Shown: in pieces, positions 9,897 through 18,366 of the stretch | Layout of the letters: each line of letters opens with the position of its first letter | How positions within the stretch are numbered: position 1 is the first letter of the stretch | Assembly (NCBI RefSeq): GCF_023283765.1 | Contig: NZ_JAKILG010000020.1 | Span: 1-64,000 of the forward strand | DNA from: Shewanella profunda | GTDB taxonomy: Bacteria > Pseudomonadota > Gammaproteobacteria > Enterobacterales > Shewanellaceae | Direction: 5' to 3' | DNA: 64,000 nt | Position numbers and translations under genes: made by a program | Notes under the pieces: generated by a model | What the model was told of the DNA's origin: nothing | The model's input: only the letters and a program-made list of their open reading frames with translations | Database searches by the model: none

Positions 9897-10742
9897 TTAC
9901 TCGCCCACTTCCCATTTTACGGTGACATTCCCGCCCGCTTGTCCGAGCGTTTTACCCAAGTAATCCATTAATTCAGTTGCGATTTCATCTAATTGCCAAG
10001 GTGGATTAATGATCCATAATCCTGCGGCTGTCATGCCAAACTCATCTGAATCGGGTTTAATTGCTTGCTCAATTCTCAGTTGGCGTTTAATGCCACTGCT
10101 GGCGAGGCGCGATAACATGCCTTCGGTCTGAGCGCGATTCACAACCGGATACCAAAGCACAAATACGCCAGTGGCAAAGCGTTTGTGAGCTTTGATCAGC
10201 GTTTCAGCCACATCTTGATAGTCGGTTTTCATCTCATAGCTTGGGTCAACTAACACCAGTGCGCGGCGCTCTAGGGGCGGCACTGCGGCGATAAGGCCTT
10301 TTAGCCCATCACCCTTAATGACTTTGACTTGCCTGTCTTCACAGAAATAATCGTCCAGTAACACATAATCAGTGCTGTGCAGCTCATGCAGCACCATGCG
10401 ATCTTTTGGGCCAAGTTCCATATCAATAATGGCGGGTGAGCCGGGATAGAAGTTGAGTTCTTCTGGATTTTCTTCATTAAAGTGACGTACTGCTGCGACA
10501 TAGTCCTGCAGTGATTGTGGTAGGTCTGTTTTATCCCAAAGTCTAGCCACGCCGTCGAGATACTCGCCCGTTTTCTGTGCAAACTCATCGGTTAAGGTAT
10601 AACCACCTGCACCAGCATGGGTATCGATATACACGAGTGGTTTGTCTTTCTTGTGCATTAACTGCAGGGTTTGTAACAAGATAGTGTGTTTTAACACATC
10701 GGCATAATTGCCTGCGTGATAACCATGGCGGTAACTTAACAT
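9897..10742 (-). CDS. rlmJ: 23S rRNA (adenine2030-N6)-methyltransferase RlmJ
   Basis: SAM-dependent methyltransferase of 281 aa, the usual RlmJ length (E. coli 280), which methylates A2030 of 23S rRNA. The N-terminus MLSYRHGYHAGNYADVLKH is the family signature; motif I is IDTHAGAGGY (about residues 39-48), and the catalytic DPSYE-type motif (LVDPSYEMKTDY) is near residue 165. The C-terminal GLWIINPPW-like segment also fits. It is a single-gene unit, convergent with the transglycosylase on its 3' side and downstream of the EAL-protein gene. Confidence 0.96.
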   Translation of the reverse strand: MLSYRHGYHAGNYADVLKHTILLQTLQLMHKKDKPLVYIDTHAGAGGYTLTDEFAQKTGEYLDGVARLWDKTDLPQSLQDYVAAVRHFNEENPEELNFYPGSPAIIDMELGPKDRMVLHELHSTDYVLLDDYFCEDRQVKVIKGDGLKGLIAAVPPLERRALVLVDPSYEMKTDYQDVAETLIKAHKRFATGVFVLWYPVVNRAQTEGMLSRLASSGIKRQLRIEQAIKPDSDEFGMTAAGLWIINPPWQLDEIATELMDYLGKTLGQAGGNVTVKWEVGE

Positions 10743-10834
10743 GGGGGATCCTAGTAATTTGCAAACAGAGCCAAGGGAGGCAAATGGCAGTGACTAATTA
10801 TACCTGCGATGGTCATAGGCGTAAATTTAATGCC

Positions 10835-13096
10835 TTAGTTGGCACTCTTTTTATCGGGGAACCAGTGCATGGGTGTTTGCATTTGAAAGGTTTTCAACCA
10901 AAGATTCGCCGGAGCGGGTTTGCCGAATAAGTAACCTTGAAATTGCTTACACCCTAAAGCGGTAAGTTGCGCTAGTTGGGCTTCAGTCTCTATACCTTCG
11001 GCTATAACGTTCAGTTTTAAACTCTTCGCTAACAAGATCGCCGCATTCACGATTTGGGTATGGCGCTCGCTAATCCCAAGCTGGCTGACAAAGTAACGAT
11101 CGATTTTAATCGTATCTGCGCTGATATCGATAAGTTGGCTCAATGAAGCATGCCCTGTACCAAAATCATCAATCGCAATAGATACACCCATGCGAGCAAG
11201 CGTATTTAGACGGCGACCGGTTTCTTTATATGTTGAAAATACAGAGGTTTCGGTGATCTCAATTTCTAATAATGGGATGAGTTCAGGATGATTCATATAG
11301 GTTTGTATCAACACCTTAAAGAATCGATCCGACAGAATATCTTGTCCTGACAGGTTGAAAGCAATCTTTACCGGAGGCACATTTTTAGGCCAAGAACGGA
11401 TCAACTGTAGCAGTTGTCTGAATACTTTTATGGCAAAGATTGCCTGTAGTTGAGATGACTCAATAATGGGAATAAATGTGTTGGGCATTATCATTGTGCC
11501 ATCTTCGTCGAACATTCTGGCGAGTGCTTCAAAGCTTATAATGTGCCCATTAGCCATTACTTGAGGTTGTAGCCACATTTCGAGACGGTTGTGTTTTAAC
11601 GCCTCGCGGATCCTGGCTTTTTGTGATGAGGCTTCGAGTAAATTATTAATCAGACCAATGTAATACACCATCACAGGACTTGCTTGGGTCGTTTGTTTTA
11701 TCGCAATTAGGCATTGTTCCGCGGCTTGCTGTGGTGAGGCTTTAGTGCCTGAACTACAACCCACTCGGCATTCGAGATGATATTTAACTTGTTGTTCTTT
11801 AAGCTGTAAATGTGTTGGGATACGCTCACGTAATTGCTGGGCGAGATTTTCAGGGGAAATGAGTGGCAAACCTGTAAATTCAAACGCGAAGGAAGCGCCC
11901 CTAAAGCGATATATTTTTGCATGTTGGCCGAAACGCTGTTTTAGCTCATTTGCAAAGGTTTTGAGCAGGGCATCCCCTATCTGAATACCGAATGCAGCAT
12001 TAATTTGGCTGAGGTTATCAATTTTAACGATTGCGACGGTCATTTTTTGCTGGATGACACTTGGCGCTGGATTGTACCAATGATTCTCGTTGGGTAGTCC
12101 TGTGACTAAGTCATAAAAATGTGTGCTGATATGGTGTTTTTTAAGCCGACTCAGTTCAATGGCGTAGTTTGCTTGTTCGGTAACATCATGGCAGTGAAAC
12201 AGTAAGGTATCGTGGTGCTGCAATGAGGCTTTCTGCAGTAGGTATTTTGCTTTGGGGTTATGTTTCAAATGCGTAGGGAAAGATGCCGCGAATAAATTGA
12301 TGGGGGTATCTTCCGCGAGCTCAAAAATATCAGCGAGTCGAGTGTGGTTTACGCTGATATCTTTGGCGATTATTTTTGCTGCATCGTTTAGGTTGAGAAT
12401 GATCCCATCTTCATTACAAAAGAAGGAGGCAGTGCCATTATTTTCAAATATTTCAGTGTATTGCTCTAACGTGTGTTGAAGCGCTTCTTGATGCTTAATC
12501 ATCTGCTGCGAATGAATTTTTTGGGTTTTTAATAGTCGCATTGCCGACAAGGGAATACAGATATTAAAAAACATAAAGAGCAAACCATTTAAGTAGGCAT
12601 GGGTTGCAGGCAGACTGATATCAATATCGATAATGGTAGGGAGATTGCAATTTTGCAGTAGCAGTAAAAATGGTAATACATTGAAAAACATCATTATGAT
12701 GGCAGCTTTTCCACCAAACAGAAAAAGTGCCATCAAGGGTAGGGTATATAAAAAAATAATACCTGCCTGCGACAAATTGAAATCAGGAACAAACAACAAG
12801 ATACATATGCATGCCGCAACAACCATAGCTAACAGGCTGATAGAACTCAGAATTAAATATTGGCGGGTGAACCACAAAGCAAACACTAGCACAATCAAAA
12901 AGCTGACCGTGATGATAATGATGAAGCTAAGGTTTAATTGGTACGCTATCAAAGAACTGTGCAGCACTATGCTGGTGGTCAAGATGGCACCACTGAGCAA
13001 AATAATCCGTAGTAAGCTAGTTTTTAGTAATGTTCTATCGGGATTTAAGAAGTCTTGCTCCCTGATAAACAAAAAACCCTTGAGCCATTGAAACAA
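10835..13096 (-). CDS. Membrane protein with PAS, degenerate GGDEF and intact EAL domains (c-di-GMP phosphodiesterase candidate)
   Basis: Signalling protein of 753 aa starting at TTG 13096, supported by AAGGA seven bases upstream. The N-terminal about 190 residues contain five to six transmembrane segments, then a coiled linker and a PAS-like region (about 210-300). The GGDEF domain (about 330-480) is degenerate: the active-site loop reads RFRGASFAFEF instead of RxGGDEF, so cyclase activity is unlikely. The EAL domain (about 495-745) is intact: FEALARM, EIEITETS, IDDFGTGHASL, DTIKIDRYFV and VIAEGIET are all present. It therefore probably hydrolyses c-di-GMP, with the GGDEF remnant as a possible GTP sensor. 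It is a single gene upstream of rlmJ on the same strand. Confidence 0.92.
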   Translation of the reverse strand: MFQWLKGFLFIREQDFLNPDRTLLKTSLLRIILLSGAILTTSIVLHSSLIAYQLNLSFIIIITVSFLIVLVFALWFTRQYLILSSISLLAMVVAACICILLFVPDFNLSQAGIIFLYTLPLMALFLFGGKAAIIMMFFNVLPFLLLLQNCNLPTIIDIDISLPATHAYLNGLLFMFFNICIPLSAMRLLKTQKIHSQQMIKHQEALQHTLEQYTEIFENNGTASFFCNEDGIILNLNDAAKIIAKDISVNHTRLADIFELAEDTPINLFAASFPTHLKHNPKAKYLLQKASLQHHDTLLFHCHDVTEQANYAIELSRLKKHHISTHFYDLVTGLPNENHWYNPAPSVIQQKMTVAIVKIDNLSQINAAFGIQIGDALLKTFANELKQRFGQHAKIYRFRGASFAFEFTGLPLISPENLAQQLRERIPTHLQLKEQQVKYHLECRVGCSSGTKASPQQAAEQCLIAIKQTTQASPVMVYYIGLINNLLEASSQKARIREALKHNRLEMWLQPQVMANGHIISFEALARMFDEDGTMIMPNTFIPIIESSQLQAIFAIKVFRQLLQLIRSWPKNVPPVKIAFNLSGQDILSDRFFKVLIQTYMNHPELIPLLEIEITETSVFSTYKETGRRLNTLARMGVSIAIDDFGTGHASLSQLIDISADTIKIDRYFVSQLGISERHTQIVNAAILLAKSLKLNVIAEGIETEAQLAQLTALGCKQFQGYLFGKPAPANLWLKTFQMQTPMHWFPDKKSAN

Positions 13097-13342
13097 AAAA
13101 TATCCTTATCCCGTACGGAAATCGCACCAGTCAGCAGGGGGATGTAACATATATCATAAATCACTGTATTGTTATACAAATAGATTTCTATCTTTGTAAA
13201 TCAGTATATTACATTGTGATACTTGTTTGAGTTTTAAGGTTTATCCTGCGCTGATGTATCAGATAGTGATGGTTATACTCAGTATTCATCAATCAAATTA
13301 TTAGGCATAATAACCCCCATTTTATTGATTAGAAGACAGCCC

Positions 13343-14089
13343 GTGACTCCGATTTTTTTTAATCAGCAATACCCAACACTGGTAGACATTTGTGCGCGTT
13401 GGCAACTTATTTACGATGCCAATGCCCCTTTCGAATTGCGTTTTGAATCGGACACCTTAACGCTACATAAGCGCGATGAACCTAAACTTGATGGCATTGT
13501 TGTGGATTTTGTTTCGGGGGCCGTTGCCCATCGTCGCAAATTTGGCGGTGGTCGAGGTCAGTCTATCGCTAAAGCCGTGGGCTTAAAGCAAGGCGTGACG
13601 CCAAGTGTGGTCGATGGCACTGCGGGTTTGGGGCGGGACGCTTTCGTACTTGCCAGCCTAGGTTGCACCGTCACTATGGTTGAGCGTCATCCCGTAGTTG
13701 CCGCACTACTTGAGGATGGGCTACGCCGCGCCTATCAAGATGCCGAAATTGGTGATTGGATGCGTGATCGGATGCATCTATTCCATGGCTCTAGCCTAGA
13801 AGCACTGTCGAAATTGGAGCAAGAGGTCGATGTGGTTTACCTCGACCCTATGTATCCCCACCGTGATAAGTCGGCCCTCGTTAAAAAGGAAATGCGGGTA
13901 TTTCAATCCTTAGTCGGAGCGGACTTAGATGCCGATGGTTTGCTCGCCCCCGCTTTAGCCTTAGCAACCAAGCGAGTAGTAGTAAAGCGCCCAGACTATG
14001 CCGAAGATTTAGATGGCGTAAAACCTAGTATGGTAATTGACACTAAGAAAAATCGCTTCGATGTCTATGTAAAAGCCGCGATGAAATAG
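13343..14089 (+). CDS. rsmJ: 16S rRNA (guanine1516-N2)-methyltransferase RsmJ
   Basis: SAM-dependent rRNA methyltransferase of 248 aa, matching RsmJ (E. coli YhiQ, 250 aa), which modifies G1516 of 16S rRNA. The open frame extends to a TTG at 13325, but the GTG at 13343 (reading [11 protein letters not shown]) fits the family N-terminus better. Signatures are [13 protein letters not shown] (about residues 68-80), motif [17 protein letters not shown], and the catalytic-type YLDPMYPHR. It is the last core-like gene on the left before the accessory block, which makes it a useful anchor for defining the insertion boundary. Confidence 0.95.
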   Translation: MTPIFFNQQYPTLVDICARWQLIYDANAPFELRFESDTLTLHKRDEPKLDGIVVDFVSGAVAHRRKFGGGRGQSIAKAVGLKQGVTPSVVDGTAGLGRDAFVLASLGCTVTMVERHPVVAALLEDGLRRAYQDAEIGDWMRDRMHLFHGSSLEALSKLEQEVDVVYLDPMYPHRDKSALVKKEMRVFQSLVGADLDADGLLAPALALATKRVVVKRPDYAEDLDGVKPSMVIDTKKNRFDVYVKAAMK

Positions 14090-14212
14090 ATAAAACGCTT
14101 TTGCCCCAAAGCAAGATAACTTTTGTCGCTAGTTGTGCTGTATGAATTGTCATTGTTTCCCCAGTGACTCGCCGCCTATTTATTTAACAAGAGGTGCCCC
14201 TATAGGCTCGAC

Positions 14213-14230
14213 GGCGACATCCATGTCGCC
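14213..14230. repeat. Perfect inverted repeat GGCGACAT-CC-ATGTCGCC
   Basis: Eight-base arms separated by two bases, in the gene-free stretch between rsmJ and the transposase remnant. It is far from any start codon. It may be part of mobile-element debris or a dispersed palindrome; only one copy was noticed in this window. Confidence 0.5.
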
Positions 14231-14310
14231 AACGGTCACTGGTACAGCAATGCCAATCTCAAGTAAGTTCTCAATATCGAAGCCTGTCCTAAAGAGCTTA
14301 ATTGTGCAGT

Positions 14311-14594
14311 GATGAGTTTATCCGCCGCTATTTATTGCATGTGCAGCCGAAAGGGTTGATGCGAGTCAGACACTTTGGTTTTTCGCCAATGCTTGCCGCC
14401 GCAAAAAGTTAGCGCTAATCCAACCGCAATTACGCAAACCGCAGGCGACATTGGTTAACCCTTTGGTTAAGGAGGACTGTTCGTGGTGATGCCCGCAATG
14501 CCAGCTAGGTCATTTACAGCTTATTGGGCTGATAAGGCCGAAGTCGGTAGTGATGATAAACAACCAAGGTCAGCCAGTACGCATGTCAGGATAA
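14311..14594 (+). pseudogene. IS91-family transposase remnant (C-terminal part, frameshifted)
   Basis: Translation from 14311 gives DEFIRRYLLHVQPKG then LMRVRHFGF, the conserved C-terminal region of IS91-type Y1 transposases. A frameshift at about 14382 moves the reading to FANACRRKKLALIQ, an in-frame TGA at 14487-14489 follows, and then CPQCQLGHLQLIGLIRP leads to a natural stop at 14594. The catalytic tyrosine region and N-terminal part are missing. The element is therefore dead. IS91 elements transpose by rolling-circle replication and often move neighbouring DNA, so this remnant is a plausible trace of how adjacent cargo arrived. Confidence 0.8.
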
Positions 14595-14872
14595 CCTCTG
14601 TTGCGATGTGATAGAAAGTCACTATAGAAGCAAACCTTATGGGGTTAAGCCGATGAGGGGATAGGGTGTGAGTGTTACCCTAAATTTGAGCTGGAATGCA
14701 ATGACCCACGCGCATTAGTCAGTTAAAAGTGAGCTTAAAAGAATGAGAAAGCTAAAACGATATCAAGTGATTACCCATCAAACGGTATACAAACCGCTAC
14801 CGCAAAAAAGCAAATTCCTATAGCATCATTCATACCATTTACATGGGCGTGGCAGCGGCCATATTTGAGATT

Positions 14873-14933
14873 TAGTAAACAAGCGATTTATGCCCTGCAA
14901 ACAGCGCAACGCATAAATACTAAGACGTTAGCA
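14873..14933 (+). other. attC integron recombination site (left of cassette 1)
   Basis: An attC-like site: an R''-like AGTAAACAAGC (14874-14884), ATTTATGC (14886-14893) pairing perfectly with GCATAAAT (14911-14918), a short loop, and R' GACGTTAGC (14924-14932). The crossover would be between G14927 and T14928. The arm layout is the same as the clearer site at 15563. The preceding cassette that once owned this site is gone. No integrase gene or attI is in the window. Confidence 0.65.
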
Positions 14934-14947
14934 GTACAAGGAATATT

Positions 14948-15610
14948 ATGATCGCAGTTGATTATTCTAAATACTCTGTCGAGGATTTGCTGGATGTGAA
15001 AAATCACATATCTGCAGACTCGCCAAACTATCCTGCGTTGATGGCAGAGCTGGATGCCAGAAAAGAGGAAATAGATGAATTCACTATACAAAAAGAACAG
15101 CAAGAATTCTCGATAGCGGAAAATAGGGTAAAAATTATCGGCTATTTCCAGCTAGCAGCTGCGGCAGTAATACTGATCATGTTCATGCTGTTAGTGATTG
15201 ATGGTTCAGTGACTATATTAAGCTCTTCAATAGCTGTTGTCGCGATAGCATTGAATGCAGTCGCTGGTTATACCGCAGTAAAGGAAATGCATGATAAATA
15301 TTGGATTTCTGTTCTAAACCAATTACTTCAAGTTCCTAGCTTGGCTATTGGTTCGGTCAAAGCGGCTTATTCAGGGGTAGGTGGTATCTACCTTTACATA
15401 AACTGGACTAATGAAGTTCAGTTTGGTTTTTCTACATATTTTTCACCTGGATTTTCTTTTTTGAAGTACACCGGAAACTCACCCACTCAATATATTGGTG
15501 TAGATATTCTTGCCCTAATTTTTTTAGTGGCGCTATCAACCGTGAGCCAAGTTAAAGGCACTGCTAACAAGCTAATTCATCCGACGCCAAACAGTGGCGC
15601 GGTTGATTAG
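14948..15610 (+). CDS. Integron cassette protein: multi-pass membrane protein of unknown function
   Basis: Protein of 220 aa filling one integron cassette (14928-15614). AAGGA at 14938-14942 supports the start. Residues 1-58 are polar and probably helical (DLLDVKNHISAD, then a Glu/Gln-rich stretch). About four hydrophobic segments follow (roughly 60-82, 86-105, 130-152 and 182-200). The C-terminus ANKLIHPTPNSGAVD is encoded inside the attC site, a common trait of cassette genes in chromosomal integrons. No known domain is recognised and no function can be assigned. AT content is higher than in the downstream operon, consistent with separate origins. Confidence 0.8.
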   Translation: MIAVDYSKYSVEDLLDVKNHISADSPNYPALMAELDARKEEIDEFTIQKEQQEFSIAENRVKIIGYFQLAAAAVILIMFMLLVIDGSVTILSSSIAVVAIALNAVAGYTAVKEMHDKYWISVLNQLLQVPSLAIGSVKAAYSGVGGIYLYINWTNEVQFGFSTYFSPGFSFLKYTGNSPTQYIGVDILALIFLVALSTVSQVKGTANKLIHPTPNSGAVD

Positions 15611-15618
15611 GGCGTTAG
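15563..15618 (+). other. attC integron recombination site (end of cassette 1)
   Basis: Clear attC: R'' GCTAAC (15563-15568), left arm CTAATTCATCCGACGCCA, loop AACAG, right arm TGGCGCGGTTGATTAG, and R' GGCGTTAG (15611-15618). The arms pair almost perfectly except for two unpaired bases on one side (the extrahelical bases that orient attC recombination). The crossover is between G15614 and T15615. It overlaps the 3' end of the cassette gene. Confidence 0.9.
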
Positions 15619-15643
15619 TTTTTGTAGAGATGGAGCTTTGTAG

Positions 15644-16111
15644 ATGTTTAAGAAATTTATTTCTTCGTTAGTTGTGATTGCGTCACTTACAGGTTGTAGT
15701 GCAACAGGCCCCAAATTTACTCAAACGGAAGCGCCCGAGGCAAATAAAGCTAAAGTATATTTTTATCGTCCTTGGGCCATGCTAGATGGCGCAGCAGCTC
15801 CTACGGTACAGATAAATGGTGTCGACAGTTTTAATATCAGTAATGGTGGCTATCATGTTTTGGACCTTAATCCTGGTAACACGATAATCTCTGTCAAAGA
15901 AGAGGGCGGGATAATGTCCAACTGGCGATCAGGGCCATTGCAAATCGCTTTTGACGCTCAAGCCAATAATACATATTTTGTTCGCTTAACTGCTGAGCTT
16001 GCCAATGCAGCTTATGTTGGGGGCGTTTCTAGTATTTCTGGCAATTACTCGCTTGGACTGGTTAATTCAGAAACTGCATTACAGGAGCTGCATGAGACCA
16101 AGAAAAACTAA
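15644..16111 (+). CDS. DUF2846-like lipoprotein (integron cassette 2)
   Basis: Lipoprotein of 155 aa. The signal peptide ends in the lipobox LTGC (Cys about residue 18), so the mature protein is membrane-anchored on the periplasmic side. The body contains KVYFYRPW, then PTVQINGVDSFNISNGGYH and DLNPGNTIISVK, which resembles the DUF2846 family of small beta-rich lipoproteins of unknown role. GGAG lies upstream of the ATG. It starts 30 bp after the attC crossover and its stop overlaps the left half of another attC, so it is the cargo of a second cassette whose attC is truncated. Confidence 0.8.
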   Translation: MFKKFISSLVVIASLTGCSATGPKFTQTEAPEANKAKVYFYRPWAMLDGAAAPTVQINGVDSFNISNGGYHVLDLNPGNTIISVKEEGGIMSNWRSGPLQIAFDAQANNTYFVRLTAELANAAYVGGVSSISGNYSLGLVNSETALQELHETKKN

Positions 16112-16131
16112 CAAGGCAAGTCAGCACGTAC
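16107..16131 (+). other. Left half of a truncated attC site
   Basis: ACTAACAAGGCAAGTCAGCA has the R''-L'' layout of the attC at 15563 (CTAACAAG) and overlaps the lipoprotein stop codon. The expected complementary right arm and GCGTTA core are not found in the next 100 bp. The break coincides with the start of the cydB remnant, so a rearrangement probably removed the right half. Confidence 0.55.
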
Positions 16132-16160
16132 CTTCGGTGTTTGTACTGGCATAGTAAATT

Positions 16161-16540
16161 TGCACACTTGTCAGAGATCCTAGGATTGCAGAGCGTTGGT
16201 TTTCTTTGCCAAATATTCTTTGGTTTTCTCCGGTTGCCGTATTGGTGCTTGCATTTACCTATTCGTTAATATGCTCTGTTGCTCAACGAAAGCAGATACA
16301 GCTGTTTTTTCACTTTAACGCGGGTGTTCCTCGGTTATAGCGGACTAGGTATCAGCTTGCGGCCCAATATCAGCTCAATACTATTCACCCTCGATAACTA
16401 TTTGGCAGCGGCTTCCCCCCAGAAAGCCAGGGATTTGCATTCGTCGGCACCATATTTATTATTCCCATCATTCTGATTTCTCCCGCATGGCCTATTAGGT
16501 TTTCAGCGGAAAAGTCACTTATGGTTCACGTCACAACGGG
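16161..16540 (+). pseudogene. Frameshifted cydB/cioB remnant (cytochrome bd oxidase subunit II, C-terminal part)
   Basis: Translation from 16176 reads DPRIAERWFSLPNILWFSPV, then AVLVLAFTYSLI, typical of CydB/CioB subunit II in its second half. Reading shifts frame around the T-run near 16311 (FLGYSGLGISLRPN continues it) and again at the C-run near 16416 (PPESQGFAFVGTIFIIPI). Start, first half and reading frame are all lost. No cydA partner is present. The two indels lie in homopolymers, as expected for neutral decay; a sequencing artefact is less likely because the 5' half is also missing. Confidence 0.8.
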
Positions 16541-16885
16541 CAAATCCCACAATCTGCTACTCCCGATACCTTTGTGAACGCGAAGCAAACTGCGGCACCA
16601 CTATCAATCAGTCTTACTAATCACTTACTAATCAATAGGACTACCTTCCTGACGACAGCAGGCCAGCGGCTTGTACGGCACCGAACAGACTCCCGAGTTG
16701 TTGCAGCGCACTATATACCTTCGAGGTGATCGGTTCGCTCTGCATTAACTACCCTCGCGAGCACCATAGAGTCGGGAACCTAAGCCGTTTTGAAGTGGCT
16801 CTGAATCTCCGCAGATTAGGATAAGAAAGCCATAGGTTGCCGACTAACAACATTCTGGCGAGTAATAGGATATAGATCAGAGGAT

Positions 16886-18364
16886 ATGGATATGATGGAT
16901 TCAGTACCTAACACTCAGCGGGCGACGCTCGCCCTTTTGCCATCACAGCAAATGGATAGCAGGCAGCTTTATTTCGCAATGTTAGACGAGCGCTGTAGCA
17001 CCGTGGGCCAAATCGACGAATTATCAGGCTCCATATCACGCGGCTTCCTGCTGGAACAACTTAGCGTGGCAGCTGCTATCCACACAGACTTTCCTGCCGA
17101 AATGCGGTCATTGCCCGATGTGCTGCGCAGTGCCCACGATCAAGTGGCGCAGGATTACCAGTGCTACCTCGACGAGCGGGGTACGGGGTCGCCGCGGCGC
17201 TACTTCAGTTGCCGCTCGCATGCGATGTATTTTCTTCGTACCGTTGCACCCACTAAGCTTGTGGACGGCGCTTGGCTCTATGGCTTGCTGCAGAGCTGGC
17301 AGGATCCACGGCTCGCACCGCTTATCCGCACCTATCTTGAAGAGCTCGGTTGCGGCAATCTGTTGCAAAACCATGTGCAAATCTACAAACGATTACTCGC
17401 TCGATATGGTTGTGATAAATGGCAGGACGGCCCAAATGAGCACTTCACCCAAGGCGCTGTGCAGCTCGCTCTTGCCCATAACGCCGATGAGTTTTTGCCA
17501 GAATTGATTGGTTTTAATCTCGGCTACGAACAGTTGCCACTGCACTTGCTCATCACCGCCTACGAACTGAATGAACTGGATATCGATCCGTACTATTTTA
17601 CCTTGCATGTGTCTATCGATAATGCCTCAATCGGCCACGCGCGCATGGCCTTACAAAGCGTGCTTGATTGCACGCCGAGGCTCGGTGATGCCGCAGAGTT
17701 TTATCGTCGTGTCGGTAATGGCTACCATTTAAACCTCGTCGGCATGGGCACGGAGGAGGCGATCGCATCCTTCAATCTCGAGCAAGAACTGCTGCGGGTT
17801 CTCGCTGACAAGGCCCTGAGCGGAGCAAAATTGCATTCCGACTATTGCCTCGTCGGGGGCAGATTGGTGAGTGAATGGCTTTCTTCATCTGGCGAAACTT
17901 CAGAACTGCTGCAGACTTTGCAATCCACTGGCTGGATCCGGCGTGGTAAGAGCCTAGAGCAAAGCCGTTTCTGGCGCCTGTTAACCGACGAGCAGGCACC
18001 GATGTTCGGTGTCTTCGACGGTTACGAGCTGCAGCTCCTCAAGGACTGGATCCTAGATGACGCAGACAGGACGCCAACTCTCAAGCGGTTTCGCATTCGC
18101 CCCAGTAACGGGCACGTCAAAGTGACGGTAGTGCCGCAAAGCGATGCTACGATCGAACAAATCATCGCCCATCACATCGGCAGGGAACCGAAGCCCAACA
18201 GCTGCGCAGACGTTGATGTTCTTTTCCAGCAGTTAGCCGGGGTCGATACCAAAGAGCAAGCCTTCGCCGTGTTAACTGGCATGCTCTCGCCAGCGAACCA
18301 TCCGACGCCCGCGGGTCTAGCGGCAACAAGGCTGTATGCCGATCTTTTTCAACACGTAACCTGA
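16886..18364 (+). CDS. Haem-oxygenase-like diiron oxidase (iron-containing redox enzyme family)
   Basis: Putative non-haem diiron enzyme of 492 aa. The N-terminal 310 residues resemble the haem-oxygenase-like diiron oxidase (HDO) superfamily, whose members (UndA, BesC, SznF) oxidise or fragment amino and fatty acids. Visible features are RTVAPTKLVDGAWLYG (119-133), the helix YLEELGCGNLLQNHVQIY (150-167) with E152/E153 and H163, ELIGFNLGYEQLPLH, and YELNELDIDPYYF then LHVSIDNASIGHA with E227, H241, D245 and H251 as candidate metal ligands. The C-terminal 180 residues are not recognised. AGAGGA at 16879-16884 fits ATG 16892 better than 16886. It is the first gene of the GC-rich cyanophycin-type operon, 2 bp before the methyltransferase. 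The substrate is unknown; an amino acid or polymer side chain is an inference from context. Confidence 0.75.
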   Translation: MDMMDSVPNTQRATLALLPSQQMDSRQLYFAMLDERCSTVGQIDELSGSISRGFLLEQLSVAAAIHTDFPAEMRSLPDVLRSAHDQVAQDYQCYLDERGTGSPRRYFSCRSHAMYFLRTVAPTKLVDGAWLYGLLQSWQDPRLAPLIRTYLEELGCGNLLQNHVQIYKRLLARYGCDKWQDGPNEHFTQGAVQLALAHNADEFLPELIGFNLGYEQLPLHLLITAYELNELDIDPYYFTLHVSIDNASIGHARMALQSVLDCTPRLGDAAEFYRRVGNGYHLNLVGMGTEEAIASFNLEQELLRVLADKALSGAKLHSDYCLVGGRLVSEWLSSSGETSELLQTLQSTGWIRRGKSLEQSRFWRLLTDEQAPMFGVFDGYELQLLKDWILDDADRTPTLKRFRIRPSNGHVKVTVVPQSDATIEQIIAHHIGREPKPNSCADVDVLFQQLAGVDTKEQAFAVLTGMLSPANHPTPAGLAATRLYADLFQHVT

Positions 18365-18366
18365 CC

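Noticed and set aside
14090-14310. Additional transposase coding upstream of 14311
   Set aside because: No frame gave recognisable IS91 N-terminal sequence; only a palindrome is evident.
16112-16200. Right half of the third attC
   Set aside because: No complementary arm or GCGTTA core was found within 100 bp; GCGTTGG at 16193 is part of the cydB reading frame.
16279-16476. 65-codon frame over the cydB remnant as a real small gene
   Set aside because: Its sequence is the middle part of CydB read between two frameshifts, so it is pseudogene debris.
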